Assembly (NCBI GenBank): GCA_013398275.1
Contig: VZSE01015608.1
Location: 434,001-498,000 of the forward strand
DNA length: 64,000 bases
Origin: Promerops cafer
Taxonomy: Eukaryota; Chordata; Aves; Passeriformes; Nectariniidae
Direction of reading: 5' to 3'
The notes beneath the pieces were generated by a model, which saw only the letters and a list, made by a program, of their open reading frames with translations, ran no database searches and was not told the origin of the DNA. Positions 51,498-64,000 of the stretch are shown here, in pieces. The translations under genes were made by a program, and so were the position numbers. Each line of letters opens with the position of its first letter. The first letter of the stretch is position 1.

Positions 51498-54400
51498 ACT
51501 TAAGGGCGTCTTTATACTTGCATCTTTCTGTTGACAGAGGAGGGGTTGTTTCTTGTTTTAGTCTCTTGCTTCAAAATTTTAAATTCTGACAAAAGAAATC
51601 AAAGCACACACTGAACGCTTTGCTCTCAGTACAGACTGCAATCAGCAACATTCTTTCAAATTCCACTCTGAAGCTTGCAGAGGAAAGGCTTCATTCTGCC
51701 AGACGGTGGTATTAAGTATCACATGGAAGGCAGTCATAATTCCAGTTCACTGTAGCAAGGAGCATTTAAAGTTGAAGTAAACTTGTAATGCAAATGAAGA
51801 AGGAAGCACAGATGAGATGATGATGGTTGTTTTGCTAAGCCTTAAGTGAAGGGATAAGAGCCCTGATACCTGCTTCAAGTCCTGCTTGTTTAGCATCCCA
51901 AGCTACAATACATAAATGTAATTTGGAGCCAAGGAACAAACTCTCCAGAACTCATAAACTGCCGGGAGACTTCATCTTGCTATACTACACATAGGTCCCC
52001 TATAGCTTGTCCCCTCTTCCTGGTCCCATTAATTGTGCACTGTGCTGCACTCTGGCTCTGCCTCAACAAGGCAGCTGGAGAACACTGCTGTAGCCTATTT
52101 CATAGCATGATTAGGCATTTTATTGAGAACTACATATTCAAGTTCTTCAGGCTGAAGAGGGCTCAGATTTTTCACTTCCAGGTATAAGTGAAAAATCCCT
52201 AGGATATCACACTGTCTCCTCTGCTACTGGATTTCAGAATTTTCAATGAAAAATAAAGAAAAATGCTAATGTAATTTTATAGTTGCTCAGAGCGTTCTGT
52301 TATGCTCAGTTATTGCCTTGCTATTTCTATTCTTTGACACGCAAATAAATGGCATATTAAGAGGAAGGAAGGTTTTAACCCTACATCTTGGCATACAGAA
52401 GTATTACTGGAAAGATTCCTTCTCTTGCACATTTATTAAGGAATTCTAATGTGGTGGGTTCTGGAGGGAGCTCTCAGATCTGCACGATAAGCTGTGCTGC
52501 CAGAAGGCTGAGCATCCTGCTTGCTACCCGGGTGTGGGTTTAGGGAGAGAGCTGTGGAACATTCTGCCGCAGAGGCAAAAGAGAGAGGCTATGTTCCAGG
52601 AAGAAAAGAAAACCAGGACAAACAGAGCAGAGAACTTTACCCAGGTTTTTGGAGCAAGGAGAGTTTTCTTGTGAGTCTGTGATCCTGTACAGGTTTACGA
52701 GTACACAGGTCCCCTCTCCCTGCAGTTGGGGGTCTGACCTATCTATCTTATTCTGGAGAGAGGCAGATGCTTTTCACTGCAAACATTCCTTTGCAGACAC
52801 TTAACAGGGAGTTAATCTGGCCTTTACATTTTTGCTACTGCAATATGAAGGCAATTCCAGGGAGGAAGCTCAAGCACATGAAGGGGAGAAACAAGTCTCA
52901 GCCAGGTATCTTCTAGCCATCCCTGCATCCCATGTTCAAGCAAAGATGTAAAAGGGAAAGGATATAAGAAGGGATGAGAAAGTAAGTGAAACTCCTGCAT
53001 TTTTCATCACTTCTTTTTCATGCAGGCTCCAGTCTTTTTCATAGGGACTGTTAAATGTTATTATCAATCAGCTGATCTAACTACACCATTATTTTAGCCC
53101 CCTTGCATACACTGAAAAAATGCATACAAGTCATTACTTGTTTTTAACACTTAATATTGTCCATTTAATTTTAAGGAATTAAGAAGGAGCAGCTGTGCCA
53201 ACACATTATTATTAATGTACTTGAAAACAGCAAGTAATTTACACAGCTCAATTACAGGGATCCCCATGTCCCAAAGAAAGCAATTGTAAAGATTTACATT
53301 TTAATTGATATCTTACTCTGTAAAGAAAAATAAAAGCCCTCAGCTACCTAAGTCCTTACAATTAATTAGGCACAAAATACTCCATAAAGATAAACAGTGC
53401 CCTCATCCCAGGAGTGTTTAAATAAAAAAAACCCAAAAGGCAGAAGAACATTAAAATTTTTAAGTTATCAGTGTAACATGTCTAGTTTTGCAGTTACAGA
53501 CTGTGACAAAACCAAGTCAAGGCTGTATATACAGTCTTGACATCCAGGTGATTTTCAAGCCAGTGCCATTTTGCTTTTATGTTCCACATGCACAGGCCAG
53601 CCCTACCCTGAATCTTCTAAATGTACTGGATTGCAAAGTATAATAGCTGAGAGCCTGTTTCAGTACTTGAAAGTACTGAAACTTTCAAGTACTTCCTGAG
53701 TACTTCAGAGCCTGTTGGAGTTCATCAGTCATGTTCCATGGTCCCGAAAGGCTGGAGTACTTTCCTTGCAGCCACATCATCCTCCAGACACCGCGGAGCC
53801 ATTACTGGTCATCCCATGTCAGCAAGGCAGTACTGTCCCACCTACCATGCTGTGTCTTGTTCCGCTGTTTCTGAAGTGTTGATGGATGAGAATGCAGCAT
53901 TCGCCTTGTTTGCCAGATTTATTGTATGCTCTGTGTTCAGTTTCCATGCTCAATGAATCCACATAATGATGAACTGTCCCTCTGATTCACTGTCCCAAAC
54001 CACTGCTGCCAGTAAACACAACCAGTGTGCATGCCCTGCAAAGCCATATGCCTCGGCAGCGCGACAAACTTCTGCCCTTGAGCCTGCTACAAAAAAACAA
54101 GTCTCACAGCGCACCACAGGGATGTGTCCTCCTGGGAGCAGTTCTGCATTCCCAAGGAGGAGGGTGGATTTGTTCCTAGCAACTGCCACAAGACTGTCAG
54201 GCACAGCACGACCACCGAGAGCTGCCAACTGGAGCCTGTTAGGCATGACAGCATCCATGGTGCTGAGACAATTTACTTGTCTCAAGCTTGGCATCCATAG
54301 GTGCAGATGTGTGGGTACTTGCCAACATCTACCTGCCTCATAAGGACAATTATTTTTTGTATATTGAGCTGTGGGGGCCAGGCAGCCTTTGTCACATTTT

Positions 54401-55321
54401 CTGGCAGATGCTGCTTGCATATGAATTTAGGTATTGGCCTACCCACACGACATGTTGCAGTGTAAACTGAACATGACACCAGAAGGACTTAGTGTCCAGC
54501 AATTCAGCTGGTGACATTCTTCATTTTGTATCCCAGAAAAGGTAATCCGGAACCAAAACACAATCTTCAGTGGCTTCTGCTGTCTAATGTTTGCCAATGG
54601 GCACATACAAATGGAGATTTCCTGGCATTAATTTCCAGACGTAGGCCTACTTTCTCATGGATGCCAAAATACGTATGTCCAACAAGATTGGACAAAAACT
54701 CCCAATAAAACCAGTGCTTTGCCAGGTTTATAATACAGCCGTTTTTAATAGTAATATAGCAACAAAGAGGAAGAGTTAAAATATCTGGTTTTTCTATTCA
54801 AGAACTCATAATCATCTTTTCCCTTTTGACTATAGCTTACACAAGAATATTTTGGCTTAGTTTCAGCTTAGAGATTTAGAAGTGACTCAGGTGAAGAACT
54901 GAGAAGGGAAAAAATCTTGCAGCATTTCTCAAAAAAATTAAAGCTCAAATATATGTGTGAAAGAGTAAATTCTTAAAAGCAATGAGCAGTATCGGAGCCA
55001 CAGATATTTCCCTGATGTAGCACAGTGGAAATGTGTTTTTTGCCCATTAGAAATGACAGCAGCAGCAGGAAGCATCTACACTGCATCCTGTGGTAGGACT
55101 GCTGTGTTTCTGACAGAAATGCACAACATCTGCCATAGATGAGACTCCTCAAAACTTCTACATGCATGCTGCACCTGTTACCTGCCCAGCCCAGTATAGC
55201 CTGACCAAGTCAGGTTTGCTGAGCACTAGCAGGCTCTCTGCTACAGCAGTGTTTGCATCTGCAGACTCAGCATCCCCAGCACCAGATCTTTGTCCCCAGG
55301 TGACCTGTACCTTTTTCTTCA
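51498..55321. other. Non-coding DNA with a hairpin and an unexplained 156-codon frame
   Basis: The perfect hairpin at 53662 lies here. A minus-strand frame at 54420-53950 runs 156 codons and overlaps a 125-codon plus-strand frame; I recognise neither. The segment 52450-52750 is repeat-like in texture but I cannot name a family. Confidence 0.5.
53662..53693. repeat. Perfect 13-bp inverted repeat with 6-nt loop
   Basis: AGTACTTGAAAGT (53662-53674) and ACTTTCAAGTACT (53681-53693) are exact reverse complements around ACTGAA. The motif AGTACTT recurs just after, and GAGCCTGTT occurs on both sides (53651 and 53709), so several short repeats are nested here. Confidence 0.9.
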
Positions 55322-55872
55322 GGATCCCTGTATTTGGCACTGGTGAGGTCGCACCTCAAGTTCTGTGTTCAGTTCTGGGACCTTCATTACAAGAAAGACA
55401 TTGAGGTGCTAGAGCAAGTCCAGAGAAGGGTAACAAAGCTGGTGAAGTGTCTGGAGTACAAGTCTGATGAGGAATGGCAAAAGGAGCTGGAGTTGTTTAG
55501 GAGCTGGAGAAAAGGAGTCTTGGGGATACCTTACCACTCTCTACAATACCTGAAAGGAGGGAGTCAGTTTCTTCTCCCAGGTAAAAAATGACATGACAAG
55601 AAGAAACAGCCTCAAGTTGTGCCAGAGGAGGTTCAGATTGGACATCAGGAAAGGTTTTTTTCACAGAAAGGGTTGTCAAGCACTGGAACTGACTTCCCAG
55701 GGAAGTGGCTGAGTCACCATCCTTGGAGGTATTTAAAAAAGCTGGAGATGTGTCACTCAGGGTGACACATTTTAGTCCACGATGCTTTAGAGGTGGACTT
55801 TAGCAGAGCTGAGTTAATGGCTGGACTCAATGATCTTTACCTTTCCAATGTAAATGGTTCTATGATTCAACG
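55322..55872 (+). mobile_element. CR1 LINE 3' portion with intact tail
   Basis: It starts in the ORF2 C-terminus (frame reading LALVRSHLKFCVQFWD), then YKKDIEVLEQVQRR and the 3' UTR blocks CAAGCACTGGAACTGACTTC and AGTCACCATCCTTGGAGGT, and ends near GGTTCTATGATTCA. A 5'-truncated dead copy. Confidence 0.94.
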
Positions 55873-56589
55873 TCCAGCACCTGGGTCTGAACCACTGCTG
55901 CAACCAAAGTGCCCAACGCTCAGAAGTAAGTGACAAATTGAGAACTCCTTCTAGTCCATCCAGTGGCCTTATCCCAGCTCTTGGTGAGGCTTAGTAGCTC
56001 AGGTGTAGTACGGGACAAAGGCAAGAAACCTGTCTGGTCTGAGCAGGAAGGAACAGGAACCAGTTCCTGGGAATCTGGAGTGCTGGGCAATGTCACACAA
56101 GGTCATTATGTGTGACTGTCATTTTTGCTGCCAGCATCTGTATTAGCTAGGATTATTTTAGGACTATCTGTCAGAGCATCCTAGCTGCCTATGACTTTGA
56201 ACTAAGTAAAATAACAGCTCAAAACCTGAACAATAAACATTTTTTTTTGTAATTTACATCCTCTTGAATAGTCTACTGATTTTATGTTAAAATGGTGTGT
56301 AAGTAAATTTGATGCTTAAAATTATCACAAGGCAAACTAAACTGATAAATAATATTGAAATAATATGATTTCTATCTTGATCCAGAGATAGTAATTATCA
56401 GCCCTTCTATAAGCCAAAACTGAACGCATATTCTCTCAGATTCATTGCAAGGAATTTCTGCCTGCTTAAGACAGTTTAGACAAGATTAACTTTTTTTAAT
56501 TGACTTTGACTTATTTCAGATAATTTTTCTCTTCATCTTCTTTTGAGGACACATTTGTACAGTAGAAATTCAAATTAGGAATAAGAAAA

Positions 56590-56800
56590 AAAAATTACCA
56601 TAATGGTGGTCAAACTCTGGAAGAGATTGCCCAGAGAAACTGTGGACTCTGAATCCTTGCAACTACTAAAAATCCAACTGTACATGGCCCTGAGCAACCA
56701 GACCCTACTGGACCGGCTAAGAACAAGGGGGATGGACTAGGTGATTTCTACACTAGAGGTCTCTTCCACATTAAACCTCTTCTATGGCCTTATGCTACAC
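56590..56800 (+). mobile_element. CR1 LINE 3' remnant, strongly diverged
   Basis: Blocks such as GTGGTCAAACTCTGGAAG, ATTGCCCAGAGAAACTGTGG and CTGAGCAACCAGACCCTACTG follow the CR1 3' UTR order and end near CTTCTATGGCCTTATG. It lies about 700 bp downstream of another CR1 in the same orientation and belongs to a different, older-looking subfamily. Confidence 0.85.
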
Positions 56801-59800
56801 AGGTAGCATTTCATGTCTTCTTACATCTGGAAAGATGCCCACACCCAGAAAGAAAATATGCCTTAGGGAAGCAGTGTGGTTAAGTGGTGTACAGTAGCTG
56901 CAAATTATGTCCCTCCATTCCTGGTTGCAAACACTGAGCTTTGTAAGGGATGCTCCCCCGAAGAGCTATTAGGGTGAGATTACATGCAACACATCTAATG
57001 AAGAGCTGGATTCTCATTTATCAACACAACAGGTTTTTCTTGTAAGCCGATGAATGAAGCCTTGGGCAAATTTAAATTCATGTGGTGTTTTGTTAGTTTT
57101 GGCAAACCTGCAGGTGCTGATGGTTATCTCCTTGCTTCTATAACCCAACAGACTTTAATTTTATTGCCCCACACAGCCAGCCACACTTGAAGTGGAAATA
57201 CTGTCATTAGTAAAGCTAAAGCACTGCACATGTGTGTGTAAATGGTCTGCAATTGTGCAGGGCTTTGCAAGTGGGCTCTTGCTAGGCACTCTGTAACCTA
57301 GGCATAGTAATGTGGAGGTCTCCAGGATTATCCTGGTTGCACTGAACTACTTACCTTCGACTAGTAAATATCAGTGGTTGCATCATTTCTCATTATTCTG
57401 AATTTATATTATGAAATACTAATTTTGACTCAAGCCCTTATTGCTAGAGCATGCCTAAGGCCATAAGCTGAAGTTATGGATCAAACCCGTTTTGTTTGTC
57501 CAGACAGAGACAAGAGGCAAAGTTCCTTATACAAATTTGGAACAGATGAAACCCTGAGAGCAGAATAGAGCAGACAGTGGGCAGGGATGGTAAAGTGGTC
57601 AGTCATGATGCAGAAAATAAAGTTACACAAAATTAGCATTTTCTTTGGAAAGCAGCAAGAAGATCAAATCAGTGTATTGCATTGAGGGGAGATACTTTAT
57701 ATCCCATCATTATCTACTACAGCTTATTCAAAAATAGTCATGTGAAAACCCCCACCAAATTAAAGGAAATAGCTAGTCTGTGAACTATTTGTTAAGGAGT
57801 TAATTAAAAAGTAATCTGAACAATTTTTAACTTAACTGCTTGAACCCTGAAGTTCTATTAAATATGGAACACACAGCTCCCCCCGCCCCCATTTTACATG
57901 GGGAACTATGGGCCATGTAGTCTGCCCTGAAGAGAAACTGTAGGGATCATGCTGTAGCTAATGCCAACCAACAAGGTAATGGCAGACACCCCCCTGGTAT
58001 GAAGGCTGTGGAATGGACGCGCCTTCTTCCTAACCCTGCTAGTTTCAGATCACGTCATGTTTTCTCCTGGCAAGAACTGAGAGCTTTCCAGCTCTTCACT
58101 GCGCTGTAATGTCTCTATAGCTTCTTGTAACTGATGTATTTTGCTGAGAAACCAGAGAGAAGAGCAGGAGTTACACCAGGAACCCAGAAAGTGACATCTG
58201 AAGCCAACTATAACAAATAAACTTGGACAAAATGACAAATTTGGTTGATATACTCAGAAATGATTATTTGATGTACCAGATTATTTTGAAGGCTTTTCTA
58301 AGATATTAAATATGTATTTGTTAGCTTTTTGATACAGAAAATTACAGCACATGAATAACTTTCATGCCTATTCACAAGCTGCTGGATATATGACAATAAC
58401 AGCAAAAATATTTGATGGAAAAAGGTTAGAGGCATATATTATTAAATAAAGCTTCTGCTGGAGAAGAATTAAATTAGGATATAATGATATTTTCAGATAA
58501 GAAGATAAAGTAAAGTAAAAAAATAACAGTCAAGACAAGCAACACAGGTAATATCTGCAGAAAACTGCTGCCCCTGGGCATTCAGCTGTTTTTGGGCTGT
58601 AGCTGTTCCTCATGATTCTAAAGCCACAAAAGGAAAATAAATCTTTATTATATTAGATCACAGTGTATTTTCTTCTGTGAATGTAAGACAAATACACATT
58701 TCTGATTAGTAAAATAAATGAAACTAGAAAATAGTGTTAAAGGAATGTCAACTAGTAAACAGATTTAAAAACCTGCAAAAAGCCTGTTTTCTGAAGAAAG
58801 AAACAAGGTGCCATATAAACCTTGCTCTGCATCACACAATGGGAAGCAGGAGTGACTCTACCAAAATCTGAAATTCACTGTAAGGAATGGCTAGCAGCAG
58901 GAGCTGGATCAGGCTCCATGGCTTCTTTAAAAACAATGCTTTTGCAGCTCTGCAGAGAGTGTGCAGTAATTCCCTGCTCTGCCAGGGACAGGGAGGTGTG
59001 TGCCTCCCCAGGCGCTGCTGATGCAGAAGATGTCAGTGAGGTGGAATAATTGCTGAGGTACCTGTCTCATTCTATCTGTGCTAATGGAACCACTCAGGTG
59101 TTAATGGATCAAGACACTGCATACATGTACCACAAAATAGGCAGCAGCTGCTCAAAAATTCACACCGAAACTGTAATATCCTGGTAAAAGGGGAGAAAGA
59201 GATTCAACATGTACCTGACTGAAAGTCATCATTTAAACGATTTCAGCAATGCAAATACACACTGATGTAGAGACAGGGCACTTTCTGAACATTTTAAAGA
59301 AAACATATTATCTCCTGGGGTTTTCATGGGATTTTTAGCTTTGCAGTCAGTGGAGAGTGGAGAATGTCTTTACACAGAGCCTGTATCTGCACTGCATAAA
59401 GTAGCTGCATTTCAAAGTATCAGAAATAGTCAGTAAGAAAGAAGTTAATTTTCCAGGTGCAAACAGTACACAGATATTTTTTAGAAGCTAATGTTTGGGA
59501 TAACCTTTAAATAGAAACTGGGATGGTTTCATTCCTCATGTTCTTAAACATTTCTGCATTTCCCAGTCTTTAAAATCAAGTAAGTAAATCCACAGCTCCA
59601 CAGGCCTGGCTGCATGGAAATTGTGGGTTTATTCACACTTTTAATATGTTAGTTGTCTACATTTACATACAGGCACTCAGGGTACTGCATTAACCTCCTC
59701 CTCACACACTGTAGGACTTTCTGCATACACATCTTCCTATTGCACAAAAACGAGATAGGGGGAAAAAAAAAAAAAAAGAGTTGCAACTCTTACACAAATC

Positions 59801-62502
59801 TACAGTTTCAAAAACTCTGTGGAGTCCACAAGGTGGACAGAAATTTAGATTAAATTCCTCTCTGGGCATGGAGTACTCAGCCCTGGCTAGGAAAATGTCT
59901 GAATTTCAATGGCATTGCTGAGAAGAGTGAATTTACTTATTTGTATCATCTAGGCCCTATCTTCAGACTACATGAGCTAAGTTCCTAAGGAGTTGTTTTA
60001 TCATTCAGCAGAAGGCTTGCAGATACAAATTTTATCTGGAGTTTTGTTTCAATACAAATTTCTGCAACCTCATGCTAGTGAATTGCAAGGTCTGATGTGC
60101 TATGGGTTTCCAGCCACAGGCACAGTGCAAAATCCCCCAGCATAAAAAACAATAAATGACAAATTCATTTTACAGTAAGAGCACAAGGAATTACTAAAAT
60201 AGACATTTTTGGAACACAAGTTGCTCCTGAATCACAAACCTAATTTTATTTTGTAGGAAATAATGAGGAGTTTGATGCACTGGGGACAAACAGAAGTAAA
60301 GAGAGAGAATGCAATTTTAAAGCACTTCACTGTATTCAAGAGATTTTAAAAAAATGTACCTACAATGTTGTGAGGTTAGAGTTGATTTCCACATGGTTCA
60401 CTGGAAAATTTATTCTTAAACTCTCTGAAACATCATTTACAGAAGGAACATGTTTGAGACCACATTAACATGCAGTTCAAACCACTGTCACCAGACTTGT
60501 GCTACCCTTTCTTCAGGAATGGTAGATGCAAGGCTGATTCTTATCAAGTGCTACTCCTTAGCAGACTATGACCAAAGGCTGCACTCTGCTCTTGCCTGGA
60601 TGTACAGAGAATGACACAAACACTAGGACATGAGAAACAGAGGGAAAACTCTGTTGAACTGTTCACATTTCTCATGGTGAGGAAACAACGCTAACTTATT
60701 TTAGGGTATCTCTACAAGCAGGCAGCAGGACAATACAGACTGGCTTTTAAGTCTAGACCAAATCTTGTTAACTTCAATCCCAGGCAGATGTGCAGTTTAA
60801 TCTGGATAAAGATTACACAGCAATATAAAACACAGCATTAATCTGCTTCTAATGAATTTATTTTTATTTCTACTATTAATAAACTCAGTAAAAATTAATT
60901 CTGCCTTTTTTTTTTTTTTTGTTACATGTTTCTTTCCACGTGTATCTGCTGCGAGTCACTTTAAAAAAAAAAATTATTTAAAATCCATTCCTGAAGTTTT
61001 CTCTTGCTACATTTTTCTGTGGTGGTAGCAATGACTCCATACACAAATGAGGTTCATATACAGGGCACTACCATAGAGGCCACACATGCCTGCAGCACAC
61101 AATCATTTTTAAGACTTAAATTCTAGATATAATAAAGTAAAAAGGGATAATATTACTGTTACCATTTTCAGTGCAAACAGGACAGAATGTATCTGGGATG
61201 ACTTATTGCCTGGCTAACAGCACCTAGTATAACACACTTAAAACACCCCTTGATTGTATTATTCAGATGACGAAATCTGACAGGTTGTTTTTAAAATTGG
61301 GTGATGGCTTAAGTAAAATTAATGACCAACCTGAGAAAGCTAATTGCAGCTATTTTCTAGCCTATTACCAGCAATTCCTTGGACAGTTAAAAATCGTCAC
61401 ATCTGATAAATGTCATGTCTCAAAAGAGGCAACTCCAACACAACCTCAAGACTACAGAAATTTGGTCAGAAGAAATTGCATCACCTGCCAGCAAAACGAC
61501 AGTACAGCACACGCTGAACTTGACTGGCTCTGACCATGCCAGCACCTGCCCTTTCTGCACAGGCTGCTAGACTGGTGACAGAGGTAGGGAGCCTATGAAA
61601 ACCAGCATGCTATTTCAAGGATGGAAATACACATCTGGAGGGCTACAGACACAGTTCTTTTCCACAGCAAGACCTGAACAATCTGCAGAGAGCTCTTCCC
61701 AAAACAGAAATGACGCAAGGTGAAAATGCCCTTTGGTCACTATTCTGTTCCACACAAAGGATGTCTTCATTTTAGGCACTCTAAACAGAACATTTATGTT
61801 GGATTTCTTCTTCTGCCTCACTTATCCCATCTGGGCAGTTTGCTCATTAATTTAAGGGAAGCCAAAAGGGAGACTTTCACTACCCTTCTGCTCTCACTAC
61901 CTCAACCTCTTCATTGCCCCAGGGCACAGCTCTTAGAAACAGAATGGAAACCACCAAAGGCCCTTGAATTCCCAAAAGCTCTTTTCAGCAAATTGCCAAG
62001 AGCTGACAATATGCATATTTTCATGCTTCTGCCCTCCCTGCTCCCTGCTGCCAGGGCTGTGTATGGGTTTGGCTCAGCTCTCTGTCCCAGCTGGCCTGGC
62101 CACCTGCTCTGTGCCAAGGGCAGGCCTTCCAGGGCTGCAGAACTGCACCTTGCTCTGGCTGGGCTGCTCTGCCAGGTCATGCTGCAGACCCTGCCACCCT
62201 CCCTTGCCCTAGGGCCACTCTACTGTCAAGGACCAATCGAAATAACAAATTTGCAGCATTAGCACTTGTCCTTTGGAGCACAGTTTTGTCTTTGTGTCAA
62301 CATGGTATATGTTGTTGCTTAAAATGTCTCACTATGAGGCTGCATTCCCTTTCTCCTTACAGTAGCTTCACTGCTCTTTTGGCTGCTATGTGCCCTCTAA
62401 ACACATACAAATATTGTGATAGCCATCACCTTCAAAGCTGTCAGTGACTGGGATCATCTCTCTGGTACTCATACAGGGACATGTTTTGTTGTTTGACAGA
62501 CA
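56801..62502. other. AT-rich non-coding DNA, nothing recognised
   Basis: Simple A and T runs near 59.8 and 60.9 kb. Frames at 61267-61533 (88 codons) and 61720-62262 (180 codons) have no recognisable domain; the latter overlaps two other open frames in a GC-richer patch. Confidence 0.5.
59763..59777 (+). repeat. Poly(A) run of 15 bp
   Basis: An uninterrupted A run after GGGG. A comparable T run lies at about 60907-60920 and an A run at about 60963-60972. Confidence 0.85.
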
Positions 62503-62660
62503 GAGCATCACAGAATTATTGAACAGACTGTGTTGGAAGGGACCTTAGAGATCATCTAGTTCTACACCCCCTTCTGTGGACAGGAACACCTTCCACTAGA
62601 CCAGCTTTCTCAGAGCTCCATCCAGCCCGGCCCTGAACACTTCCAGAGACGGGGAAATGT
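62503..62660 (-). mobile_element. CR1 LINE 3' end (minus strand)
   Basis: Reverse-complement tail: CATCACAGAATTATTGAACA, TTGGAAGGGACCTTAGAG, CCACTAGACCAGCTTTCTC, then CAGCCCGGCCCTGAACACTT. It is 5'-truncated after about 160 bp. Confidence 0.92.
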
Positions 62661-64000
62661 TATATTGTTGGGAATACATGGATCTCTTGTGAAAACACAC
62701 ACTTCTGCTAAGCATCATTATACTAAAAGGCACGTTAACAGAGAATTCTCTCTGTTCACAGAAAAGCACCAAATACCCCAGCTTTTATTGAAGCAAAACA
62801 ATTTTGGGGGCCCTAGCTTTACTGTATGCTAATAAAGTCATGCCCAAGCACGTTAGGACCTGACACATAGGATATGTTTCATGGGCCACCTATCTGCATT
62901 ATCACCTGTGTGGTCTAATGAAAGAACTAAGAAGCCACAAAGCACCACCCAGCTCCCCCATCCACCAGCTAAAACAGCACCTTTAGGCACCTGTGTGCAG
63001 ATTCAGTACTACTACCTTTCCTTAAGAAGAGTGCACATAAGTTGCAGTATCTGCATATTGTGCATTGCAAGGGAAAGCAGCACAATGCATACCAGGAATG
63101 GAAGTGACATGAAAGGACTGCAAACAAGGCAAACAGAGGCTTCGTATCTTTTTCCCCTCCATCATTTGTTTCTCTGTAGCCTATACTCCTATCTAACACA
63201 CTTCTGTTTGTTACAGACAGCCATCTTGTTGTACTGGAAGTTTTTATAGTGTCTAATTACCGGGCTACTCCTGAAGTGTTGTGTAGCAAGACTTAATCAC
63301 CAAGGAGAGGACAAGAAAGAGACAAAAATACTGTTTAATGGGCAAGCACAGTGCCAAATTAAGCCAAGAGCAGAAATACTGCTAACCTATCATTTTGTTT
63401 TAATTCTGCCAAAATAAAACACAATACTTTATTCTACAGCACATTTACAGGAAGGGAAAACACAGTTTTAATTTTCTTTTTTTCTTTAACTCACCACTTA
63501 AGGCATTGCTCTGACATACACCACAGCAGATGGCTAAACTACAGTGGAAACCAAGAACACCCAGTGTGATCTCAGCTGTATATACAAAAGCCTTAAGAAC
63601 TGGAAGGAGGGTTTTGGCTTAAGGTACTCAGTATCAGTTGAGTGGAGATATTTAATGTATCATTCCAGTTCACATCATAAATATATTACTGTAATGCTCC
63701 CACAACAATGACACACACATCTGTGTTCTTGGGACAGTCCAGTTTTAGGTGGCACTACACAAGTCTGAGAAAACTGAGAAGCTGAAACAAATATAGAATA
63801 TGGAAAAGCTGATGTAGGAGTCCTGCAATATTTTTCTCCTGAAGCCTGGAGGACTCAGGCATACTGTTCTTTGCACAGACACAGTAATACACATTTTAAA
63901 CAGAAAAGCTAAGAAGGTGCCACTACTATTTTATACTATTAATTTCAACTTTTTCACTTCTTTAAAAGAAAAATTCTTGTTTGCAGAAACTTCTATCCAT
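62661..64000. other. Non-coding DNA to the window end, nothing recognised
   Basis: A 122-codon frame at 62881-63249 lacks family resemblance. No repeats identified. Confidence 0.5.

Noticed and set aside
53950..54420. 156-codon minus-strand ORF
   Set aside because: No recognisable motif, a 125-codon frame overlaps it on the other strand, and no good splice or Kozak context; most likely chance.
55334..55591. 85-codon ORF resembling a polymerase-associated tail
   Set aside because: It is the decayed ORF2 end of a CR1 LINE, not a host gene.
55748..55770. 9-bp hairpin ATGTGTCAC / GTGACACAT
   Set aside because: It falls inside the CR1 3' UTR, where the family already has a partly self-complementary segment, so it needs no separate explanation.
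61720..62262. 180-codon plus-strand ORF
   Set aside because: Low-complexity Leu/Pro/Ala composition from a GC-richer patch, with overlapping open frames on both strands and no known domain.
1..64000. CRISPR array, operon, defence system or prophage
   Set aside because: No regularly spaced repeats or clustered prokaryotic-type genes; every line of evidence points to vertebrate nuclear DNA.

Overview
The window looks like nuclear DNA from a bird, possibly a songbird or relative. Three things point that way: several CR1 LINE fragments on both strands, a solo retroviral LTR of a type I recognise from bird genomes, and one spliced vertebrate gene with GT/AG introns and a CpG island at its 5' end. 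Species cannot be told from the sequence alone.

The only protein-coding gene I can support is pannexin 2 (PANX2), complete on the minus strand in three coding exons. Exon 1 is 43921-43696, exon 2 is 26617-25166 and exon 3 is 23297-22936. The three join without a frameshift (226 + 1452 + 362 = 2040 nt) to give 679 residues plus a stop, about the length of mammalian PANX2. Intron 1 is about 17.1 kb and intron 2 about 1.9 kb. The pannexin hallmarks are present: four transmembrane segments, two extracellular cysteine pairs, an N-glycosylation site in the first extracellular loop, and the long cytoplasmic tail that marks PANX2.

Layout, left to right: 1-22.7 kb is non-coding DNA downstream of PANX2, with CR1 pieces near 5.8, 6.4 and 16.3 kb, a 160-bp direct duplication (12.8 and 14.0 kb), a perfect hairpin at 6.74 kb and a possible LTR near 20.6-21.4 kb. 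22.9-43.9 kb is PANX2, with two CR1 fragments in intron 1 (29.35 and 39.7 kb). 43.7-45.1 kb is a GC-rich CpG island over exon 1 and the presumed promoter, holding a 160-bp run of N and one isolated N. 45.1-64 kb is non-coding DNA upstream of PANX2, with CR1 copies near 48.9, 55.3, 56.6 and 62.5 kb, a 593-bp solo LTR with a 6-bp target-site duplication at 50.9 kb, and a second hairpin at 53.66 kb.

I found no tRNA, rRNA, CRISPR array or operon, and no novel multi-gene system. The observations worth a second look are the start-codon and splicing choices of PANX2, the 160-bp duplication, the two hairpins and the LTRs.
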